Assembly (NCBI GenBank): GCA_001817055.1
Contig: MHHP01000015.1
Coordinates: 1-11,995, forward strand
Direction: 5' to 3'
Length of the DNA stretch: 11,995 bases
From: Candidatus Andersenbacteria bacterium RIFCSPHIGHO2_02_FULL_45_11
GTDB taxonomy: Bacteria > Patescibacteriota > Andersenbacteria > UBA10190
A program made the position numbers and the translations under genes. Below the pieces are notes generated by a model, which was not told the DNA's origin, searched no databases, and saw only the letters and a list, made by a program, of their open reading frames with translations. The first letter of the stretch is position 1, and each line of letters starts with the position of its first letter. Below are positions 7,647-11,995 of this stretch, piece by piece.

Positions 7647-7655
7647 TGCTAGAAT
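7647..7655 (+). promoter_or_regulatory. Extended -10 promoter element for the NYN gene
   Basis: TGC followed by TAGAAT (7650-7655) forms an extended -10 (TGnTAnnnT). The hexamer ends 6 nt before the ATG and there is no Shine-Dalgarno in front of the start, so transcription would begin at or next to the start codon (leaderless). No good -35 is seen. Confidence 0.5.
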
Positions 7656-7661
7656 ACCTGT

Positions 7662-8198
7662 ATGAACAACAAGGAACGTGTAATCATTTTGATAGACGGC
7701 AGTAACTTCTATCACTATGCTAAGGAACTTGGGTTTCAATTGCCAATTCAGTTTGACTACAAGGGGTTAGGTGAAAAGCTAGCCGATGGTCGTGATATTG
7801 TTTCGGGGACATATTATATTGGCAAAGTTCGAGCTAAGGAAAAAGATGAGCACAGTCAACGCCTGCGATCAAATCAGCAACGGTTAATGGCATGGCTTGC
7901 ACGATGCGGTTGGAGTATCGAGTTTGGTCACATGATGAAAAACCAAGGAATCTTTCATGAAAAAGGGGTCGATGTCCACATTGCAGCTGATTTGCTGCGC
8001 GGTGCTTATAAGGATACATATGATACAGCTATTCTTATTAGTTCAGACACGGATCTGATTCCAGCAATTCAATATGTACGAGAAGAAGGTAAAAAATTAG
8101 AATATGTTGGTTTTGCCCATCGTCCTTCTTACGGCTTGATCAAAAATTCTACATTGACGAAAACGCTGACTAAAGAGGGTATAGGACAGTTCCTATAA
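7662..8198 (+). CDS. NYN domain protein (LabA/DUF88-like, PIN-fold putative RNase)
   Basis: The protein has 178 residues, essentially one NYN domain. The first strand and motif read VIILIDGSNFYHYA, with D12 and N15 as the expected first metal-site residues. Later come KGVDVHIAADLL with D104 and D110, and AILISSDTDLIPAI with D129 and D131. These acidic positions match the metal-binding site of PIN/NYN nucleases, so metal-dependent RNA cleavage is plausible. Stand-alone LabA-like members are widespread and their substrates are mostly unknown. It stands alone between two hairpins, with its own -10 element. There is no partner gene pointing to a toxin-antitoxin or defence role. The start is fixed by the ATG 6 nt after TAGAAT. 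Confidence 0.9.
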   Translation: MNNKERVIILIDGSNFYHYAKELGFQLPIQFDYKGLGEKLADGRDIVSGTYYIGKVRAKEKDEHSQRLRSNQQRLMAWLARCGWSIEFGHMMKNQGIFHEKGVDVHIAADLLRGAYKDTYDTAILISSDTDLIPAIQYVREEGKKLEYVGFAHRPSYGLIKNSTLTKTLTKEGIGQFL

Positions 8199-8199
8199 A

Positions 8200-8243
8200 A
8201 CTAAAACCCGCCGTAGCTTGCGCTAGGGACGGGTGGTTTTAGT
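8200..8243. terminator. Rho-independent terminator, probably bidirectional
   Basis: ACTAAAACC (8200-8208) pairs with GGTTTTAGT (8235-8243). An inner stem joins CCCG and TAGC to GCTA and CGGG around a TTGC loop. The + strand hairpin ends in TGGTTTTA and the mirrored A-rich side gives a similar U-rich tail on the minus strand. It lies between the converging NYN and HAD-UbiA genes and could end both transcripts. Confidence 0.7.
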
Positions 8244-8351
8244 AGTTCCAATTGTAGGTTATGGGCATCGAAAAGTCAATAGCGTGGTCAAATACGATCG
8301 GTTTCGAAACTGCTAAACTCGCCAGGGGGAAGACGCAGAAAACATAATCTT
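8244..8351. other. Short convergent spacer with no gene recognised
   Basis: The stretch between the terminator and the HAD-UbiA stop codon has a 10-bp palindrome GTTTCGAAAC (8301-8310) but no coding or RNA signature I can support. Confidence 0.4.
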
Positions 8352-9773
8352 CTATAGCGCTAGGAAAAGTATTCCCGCGAGTGCTGCAATTGCTATGTAG
8401 CTTCCGTAATCTTTGATTGCAAATAGTACAGGGTCTTCTGGAAGCGAGCCTGCAATGGCATGTTTCCACATTCGTATAATCCACAATCCAAATACAGGAG
8501 CCATCCAGATGAGGCTATTAGGATGAGAATACAGATTCGATACAACAGGGCTTACGGCATAAAAGCCAAGTACGATACACGCAAATAGTGCAGACGTAAG
8601 CCCAAGTGCTACGAGTAATTCCTTGTCTCGTTTTGTGTATCCGCGGCCGATCGCACTATCATGGCTTTCTTTGAGCCGTGCTAATTCTGTTACACGCTTT
8701 GCTATACCAAGGCTGATAAATAGGCATGCGGCAAATAGAAAGAGCCACTTAGATGTTGGAATACCAGTAGCGGCACTTCCGGCAACAATACGAAGAATAT
8801 AGAGACCTGCCAGTACCGCAATATCTACGTACGGAATCTTTTTAAGCCGTAGCGAGTACGTAGATGTGATGACTATATAGAGCAGCAGTATTCCGAGAAA
8901 TGCGTTGGGTAGAAAGAGGAATGCAATTATAATACCGGCAAGGGCCATACCGATTCCGAGTAGAGTAGCGTGAAAAAGAGATATCTTTCCTGCTGCTATC
9001 GGCCGAAAGCGTTTCGTTGCATGAGCGCGATCTGAGGAAAGGTCGAATAGATCATTAAATATGTAGATACTGGATGCAATACACGAGAAAGAAATAAAGC
9101 CAACCATGGTTTGCATAAACACAACTGGATTATTAATGCGATGCGCTGCAATTGGCGCGGTACATAGCAGCAAATTCTTTACCCACTGGTGCGATCGAAT
9201 GGTTTTTAGAATAGTGCGGAGTGAAATGGGTGTGCGAGAAGAAAACTCAGCCTCTACTGGAATCGCTTTTTTAACATGAGCAGCTATGTCTTCGTTCACG
9301 TCTACAAGAATTGCCGATGATGCGCATCGCCACACTGCAAGATCCGCGCGAGAATTTCCTGCATACGAAAATTCTTTATTCCCAAAACGCTTAGACAACA
9401 CCATATCTTTGCCGCGTGCTGATACGGGTGAGGCAAGTGTATTGGCGATTACTTCCGAAAATATTCCTACGTTCCGTGCAACTGCATCCGCAATGCGTTT
9501 GTCGCTTGCTGTCGCAAGTAGAAGAGGGCGCTTGTTTGCATGCTGATGCCTAAGCCAGGCAAGAAATTCTTTATTGTATGGTAGCGTGGATGAGTCAAGA
9601 ATCGTATGGGCCCCAATAACATCTTTTACGGCTGTTTTGCTCTTGAAGCTTGCAGTTAGTAACTTGATAATAATCCAGGGTTTTTTCTTAATTGCAGAAA
9701 GCGCACCTTCAAAGAGTGTATTGGTCCGCACAAGGGTCCCGTCCAAATCTACGCACAGAGGCAACTGTTCCAT
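8352..9773 (-). CDS. HAD hydrolase-UbiA prenyltransferase fusion (DPPR-synthase-like)
   Basis: This 473-residue protein has two parts. Residues 1-175 are a HAD-family phosphatase-like domain: motif I D9-L-D11-G-T, motif II LLLATAS (84-90), a Lys region near 122-128 and a motif III-like YAGNSRADLAVW (137-148). Residues 185-473 are a polytopic UbiA-family domain with the Mg2+/pyrophosphate-binding motif N240-D-L-F-D244-L-S-S-D248 followed by KRFRPIAAG, and a second site near YSLRLKKIPYVD (306-317). The sequence resembles decaprenyl-phosphate phosphoribosyltransferases, which transfer phosphoribose to a polyprenyl phosphate at the inner membrane. A plausible inference is that the fused HAD domain dephosphorylates the phosphoribosyl lipid, giving a sugar donor for envelope glycans. 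Fusions of this type are known in other bacteria. The substrate is not proven by sequence. Transcribed divergently from lgt. Confidence 0.92.
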   Translation of the reverse strand: MEQLPLCVDLDGTLVRTNTLFEGALSAIKKKPWIIIKLLTASFKSKTAVKDVIGAHTILDSSTLPYNKEFLAWLRHQHANKRPLLLATASDKRIADAVARNVGIFSEVIANTLASPVSARGKDMVLSKRFGNKEFSYAGNSRADLAVWRCASSAILVDVNEDIAAHVKKAIPVEAEFSSRTPISLRTILKTIRSHQWVKNLLLCTAPIAAHRINNPVVFMQTMVGFISFSCIASSIYIFNDLFDLSSDRAHATKRFRPIAAGKISLFHATLLGIGMALAGIIIAFLFLPNAFLGILLLYIVITSTYSLRLKKIPYVDIAVLAGLYILRIVAGSAATGIPTSKWLFLFAACLFISLGIAKRVTELARLKESHDSAIGRGYTKRDKELLVALGLTSALFACIVLGFYAVSPVVSNLYSHPNSLIWMAPVFGLWIIRMWKHAIAGSLPEDPVLFAIKDYGSYIAIAALAGILFLAL

Positions 9774-9779
9774 GGGTAA

Positions 9780-9788
9780 ATCCTACCA
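9780..9788 (-). promoter_or_regulatory. Extended -10 element for the HAD-UbiA gene
   Basis: On the minus strand TGG then TAGGAT reads as an extended -10 (TGnTAnnnT). The hexamer ends 6 nt before the ATG and no Shine-Dalgarno is present, so this looks leaderless. It abuts the lgt -10 on the other strand. Confidence 0.5.
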
Positions 9789-9794
9789 TATACT
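9789..9794 (+). promoter_or_regulatory. -10 element for lgt
   Basis: TATACT (5 of 6 to TATAAT) ends 6 nt before a GTG at 9801. It lies only 3 bp from the opposing -10 of the HAD-UbiA gene. No convincing -35 is seen. Confidence 0.45.
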
Positions 9795-9800
9795 ACAGAG

Positions 9801-10610
9801 GTGGTAATGATACGGTGGTACGGTGTTATGTATGCTGTTGCATTCTGGCTTGCATGGGCAATGTTGCCGTACTTGGGGAGAAAACGAGCCTTCTTGCTAT
9901 CTCGTGATCAATGGACAGCTATTATTGCATTTGGTGCGCTCGGCGTTGTAGTGGGTGGCAGGCTTGGGTACGTTATGTTGTATGATCCGCAGTATTTTAT
10001 TACGAATCCGCTAGAGATTTTCAAAATTTGGCATGGCGGTATGAGCTCGCACGGAGGGTTTATAGGGGCAGCGTTGGGGGTGTGGCTTGCTGCGCGTTAT
10101 TTCTCCCCCTCATATGAGGGGGAGCGAGAGGGGGTCAGCATTCTCGCAATCGCCGATATCTTGTCTGTTCCTGCAGCGCTAGGGCTAGCTCTTGGCCGTA
10201 TTGGTAATATTACAAACGGCGAATTTGGATTGTATCCATTCTATGAGGCGGGTGCGGATATTTTGATTGCAGCGGTTTGCTATGTGATGTTACGTAGTAG
10301 TTCCCCTCTCCCGTTCCGGGAGAGGGAGGGGGTGAGGGGTTCGCGTGTCGCAGTGACGCCCCTCATCCGCGCTTTGCACAAAGGCAAAGCTAACCTTCTC
10401 CCAAAACAGGAGAAGGGAGCGACAGCGCGCAACGGCAAAATTTTTGCCTCGTTTCTCATCCTCTACAGCATCGCTCGGTTTTTGTTGGAATATGTTCGTC
10501 CTCAAGAGTGGTCATATATATATGGGCTTACCCGTGGCCAGGCGTATACGATTCCACTCTTGCTATCTGGCGTGCTACTGTGGATATATGCTCACAAGCA
10601 CCGAATTTAA
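9801..10610 (+). CDS. lgt: Prolipoprotein diacylglyceryl transferase, short head region, with in-frame palindromic insertions
   Basis: Lgt is an inner-membrane enzyme that moves diacylglycerol from phosphatidylglycerol to the lipobox Cys of prolipoproteins. This copy has 269 residues. It starts with the family-typical IRWYGVMYAVAFWLAW, then GGRLGYV (52-58), HGGMSSHGG (78-86, with the conserved second His at 84), the signature GRIGNITNGE (132-141) and RFLLEYVR (226-233). Two unusual points: the long segment normally found between NGE and the PSQLYEA motif is nearly gone (NGEFGLYPFYEA), and two Arg/Glu/Lys/Gly-rich inserts at about 101-113 and 167-213 are encoded by palindromic DNA. Without the inserts the protein would be about 210 residues. 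A start at ATG 9807 is also possible: GAGGTG (9798-9803) would be a good Shine-Dalgarno for it, whereas the GTG at 9801 fits the -10 spacing of its neighbours. Helicase gene overlaps the 3' end. Confidence 0.88.
   Translation: MVMIRWYGVMYAVAFWLAWAMLPYLGRKRAFLLSRDQWTAIIAFGALGVVVGGRLGYVMLYDPQYFITNPLEIFKIWHGGMSSHGGFIGAALGVWLAARYFSPSYEGEREGVSILAIADILSVPAALGLALGRIGNITNGEFGLYPFYEAGADILIAAVCYVMLRSSSPLPFREREGVRGSRVAVTPLIRALHKGKANLLPKQEKGATARNGKIFASFLILYSIARFLLEYVRPQEWSYIYGLTRGQAYTIPLLLSGVLLWIYAHKHRI
10103..10137 (+). repeat. REP-like palindrome 1 inside lgt
   Basis: A perfect 22-bp palindrome with half-site CTCCCCCTCAT (10103-10113) is followed by CGAGAGGGGGTCAG. It is in frame and encodes about SPSYEGEREGVS. 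The layout, a C-rich/G-rich hairpin followed by a GGGGT(G/C)AG tail, is shared with the two elements at 10303-10420. Confidence 0.75.
10303..10339 (+). repeat. REP-like palindrome 2 inside lgt
   Basis: CCCTCTCCC (10304-10312) pairs with GGGAGAGGG (10318-10326) around GTTCC, then AGGGGGTGAGGGG follows. The tail TGAGGGG (10333-10339) is also complementary to CCCCTCA at 10359-10365, which starts the inverted third element. Encodes PLPFREREGVRG in frame. Confidence 0.8.
10359..10416 (-). repeat. REP-like palindrome 3 inside lgt, inverted relative to element 2
   Basis: Read on the minus strand this is CCTTCTCC (pairing with GGAGAAGG, 10394-10401 with 10409-10416), then a smaller hairpin GCTTTGC/GCAAAGC (10371-10377 with 10384-10390), then GGATGAGGGG. 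The order matches element 2, so 2 and 3 form a tail-to-tail pair like a bacterial interspersed mosaic element. No in-frame stop is created. Confidence 0.75.
10434..10448 (+). repeat. A/T-centred palindrome within lgt
   Basis: GGCAAAA (10434-10440) and TTTTGCC (10442-10448) pair around a single base. It sits at the junction between the palindromic insert and the conserved last part of lgt and may mark the insertion boundary. It could also be chance. Confidence 0.4.
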
Positions 10611-11995
10611 GCAGTTTTATAGCAGGCTTAACCCGCAGCAGCGCATAGCTGTTGATACGATTGAGGGCCCGGTGATGGTACTGGCGGGTCCGGGTACGGG
10701 GAAAACACAGACGCTGGCCATGCGGATTGCGAATATTTTGCAGCAAGCGCAGATGGACCCGTGGAATATCTTATGTTTGACGTTTACAGAATCTGGCGTT
10801 GCGGCGATGCGTACGCGCCTCCTCTCTATTATTGGGACTCCGGCATACTACGTTCGGATTCATACATTTCATTCATTTTGTAACGATATTATCAAAGATC
10901 ATCCAGAACTCTTCGCACTCTCTTCAAGTTGGCGTATGTTGTCTGATGTTGAGCGTGTAGAGCTGCTACGCGATTTAATCGACCGTTTACCCGGGCAGAG
11001 CCGCCTCAAGCCATTTGGAGACCCGTACCTATATTTACGTGACGTATCAGGAAATATTAAGCAGCTCAAGCAAGAAGATATTACCCCGGCAGGGTTTAAG
11101 CACGCACTTGCCGTTATTCAATCATTTACCGATGCAACAAAAAAAGATGCGACTGCATTTTTTGCATTAAAGCCGAAAGAGCGCACAGATGAAGCATGCG
11201 AATCTTTTTTTGCAGCACTTCAAGATGCAGCAGCCGATGCCGCGTTGCCCGAATCGCTTGTTTTTATGATGACGCGTACGTACAAAAAACATTCTTTAGA
11301 TGAAAGTAAAATGCGGACGGTGTTTAAAAACGATATTAAGAAGTGGTACGACAAGTTGGTGCACCAATTACCGCGACAGATGGATATGTGCGCTGTGTAC
11401 GAAGGGTACCAAGAAGTATTGCGAACGCGTGGCCGGTACGATTACGAAGATATGATTATGATGGTAGTGTCGCAGCTCAAGCAAGACGACGAGCTGCTGG
11501 CAAGCTACCAAGAGCAATTCCAATATATTTTGGTGGATGAGTACCAAGATACCAACGGCGCGCAAAATGAAGTGGTGGCGCTACTGACTAGTTTTGACGA
11601 GAATCCAAACGTGTTCGTAGTAGGGGACGATAAGCAATCTATTTATCGCTTTCAAGGAGCGTCACTTAATAACATGCTGGATTTTTATGAGCGATATAAG
11701 AAGAGTGTTGCGATTGTCCCGCTTGTCGAAAATTATCGAAGCCAGGCTACGGTACTTGAAGCGGCGGGTGCGGTGATTGCGCATAATAAGGAGTCGATTA
11801 CAAGATATATTCCGAGCGTTTCAACTTCTCTGGCTCCTGCAGCTGGGCGTATGCCGCAACTACTTGAGCATCACGTGTTTGAATCGGAAGATGCTGAGGA
11901 CTACGCAGTTGCCACGCATGCGCGTGAACTTATTGCGCAAGGCGCACAGCCGCAAGATATTGCAGTATTGTTTCGATACAACCGCGACGGCGAAG
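10588..11995 (+). CDS. UvrD/PcrA/Rep-family superfamily 1 DNA helicase (3' partial)
   Basis: The frame is open from ATG 10588 to the right edge (469 complete codons). SF1A helicase motifs are in order: Q-motif LNPQQRIAV (14-22), Walker A AGPGTGKT (33-40), motif Ia with LTFTESGVAAMRTRL, the HTFHSFC segment, Walker B ILVDEYQDTN (314-323), motif III VGDDKQSIYRFQGA (345-358) and motif IV ENYRS (381-385). These enzymes unwind DNA 3'-5' during repair and replication. Domain 2A motifs V and VI and any C-terminal part lie outside the window, so a standard UvrD/PcrA cannot be told from a longer helicase-nuclease (RecB/AddA-like) protein. The start is 23 bp inside the lgt 3' end; the next downstream ATG would leave almost nothing before Walker A, so this start is well supported. 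Confidence 0.93.
   Translation, partial: MLTSTEFKQFYSRLNPQQRIAVDTIEGPVMVLAGPGTGKTQTLAMRIANILQQAQMDPWNILCLTFTESGVAAMRTRLLSIIGTPAYYVRIHTFHSFCNDIIKDHPELFALSSSWRMLSDVERVELLRDLIDRLPGQSRLKPFGDPYLYLRDVSGNIKQLKQEDITPAGFKHALAVIQSFTDATKKDATAFFALKPKERTDEACESFFAALQDAAADAALPESLVFMMTRTYKKHSLDESKMRTVFKNDIKKWYDKLVHQLPRQMDMCAVYEGYQEVLRTRGRYDYEDMIMMVVSQLKQDDELLASYQEQFQYILVDEYQDTNGAQNEVVALLTSFDENPNVFVVGDDKQSIYRFQGASLNNMLDFYERYKKSVAIVPLVENYRSQATVLEAAGAVIAHNKESITRYIPSVSTSLAPAAGRMPQLLEHHVFESEDAEDYAVATHARELIAQGAQPQDIAVLFRYNRDGE

Noticed and set aside
7458..7652. Possible small gene between the DsbA-like and NYN genes
   Set aside because: It starts inside the preceding gene, crosses the terminator hairpin, lacks a ribosome site and shows no conserved motif.
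7662..8198. NYN protein as a toxin or defence nuclease
   Set aside because: No antitoxin, effector or other defence gene is adjacent, and stand-alone LabA-like proteins are common; there is no evidence beyond the domain.
11343..11565. Short open frames on both strands within the helicase gene
   Set aside because: The helicase frame is continuous here and carries conserved motifs; these are shadows.
1..11995. Recoding of TGA (as in Gracilibacteria/Absconditabacteria)
   Set aside because: No gene needs TGA to be read as an amino acid; all frames are intact with the standard code and Trp is encoded by TGG. The absence of TGA among nine stops is noted but too small a sample.
10588..11995. Helicase as part of a defence system (Gabija or Zorya-like)
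   Set aside because: No OLD-family nuclease or other partner is visible, and the neighbour is lgt; a housekeeping UvrD-type helicase is the simpler reading. The right edge prevents a full check.

Overview
The window looks like part of a genome from the Candidate Phyla Radiation (Patescibacteria, Parcubacteria-like). The case rests on content, not on a marker gene. There is a giant Thr/Ser-rich surface protein made of short beta-strand repeats followed by fibronectin type III domains. Genes are tightly packed with short or overlapping junctions. A CCTGCCTG/CAGGCAGG palindrome of the kind I recall from Parcubacteria genomes sits inside a coding region. All annotated frames read through with the standard code, and the nine visible stop codons are seven TAA and two TAG. 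The phylum assignment is an inference.

Left part (1-6439, + strand) is a probable operon. The 3' part of a giant modular surface-protein gene, already open at base 1, is followed 5 bp later by a MacB/LolD-type ABC ATPase with an unusual C-terminal extension. A MacB/FtsX-type permease follows 4 bp on, and a small membrane-anchored protein with an anti-sigma-K (RskA)-like extracellular domain overlaps the permease by 8 bp. The order suggests a surface protein made together with an envelope ABC machine, but no substrate can be read from sequence.

Middle part (6440-8351, + strand) holds two thiol-redox genes: a CGWC glutaredoxin and a membrane-anchored DsbA-like thioredoxin-fold protein with a CPFC site. 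A hairpin closes this pair. A stand-alone NYN-domain (PIN-like) protein follows, with its own promoter and terminator.

Right part (8352-11995) starts with a minus-strand fusion of a HAD phosphatase-like domain to a UbiA-family membrane prenyltransferase, similar to decaprenyl-phosphate phosphoribosyltransferases. A 27-bp divergent promoter region separates it from lgt (+ strand). This lgt keeps the core motifs, lacks most of the usual periplasmic insert, and carries three in-frame REP-like palindromic insertions. A UvrD/PcrA/Rep-type helicase gene overlaps the lgt 3' end by 23 bp and runs off the right edge.

The strongest points for a second look are the REP-like palindromes that add about 55 residues to Lgt, a recurrent arrangement of a -10-like hexamer exactly 6 nt before the start codon in three genes (suggesting leaderless transcription), the ABC ATPase C-terminal extension within the surface-protein/ABC operon, and the minimal Lgt architecture. 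I did not find an unmistakable new defence or mobile system.
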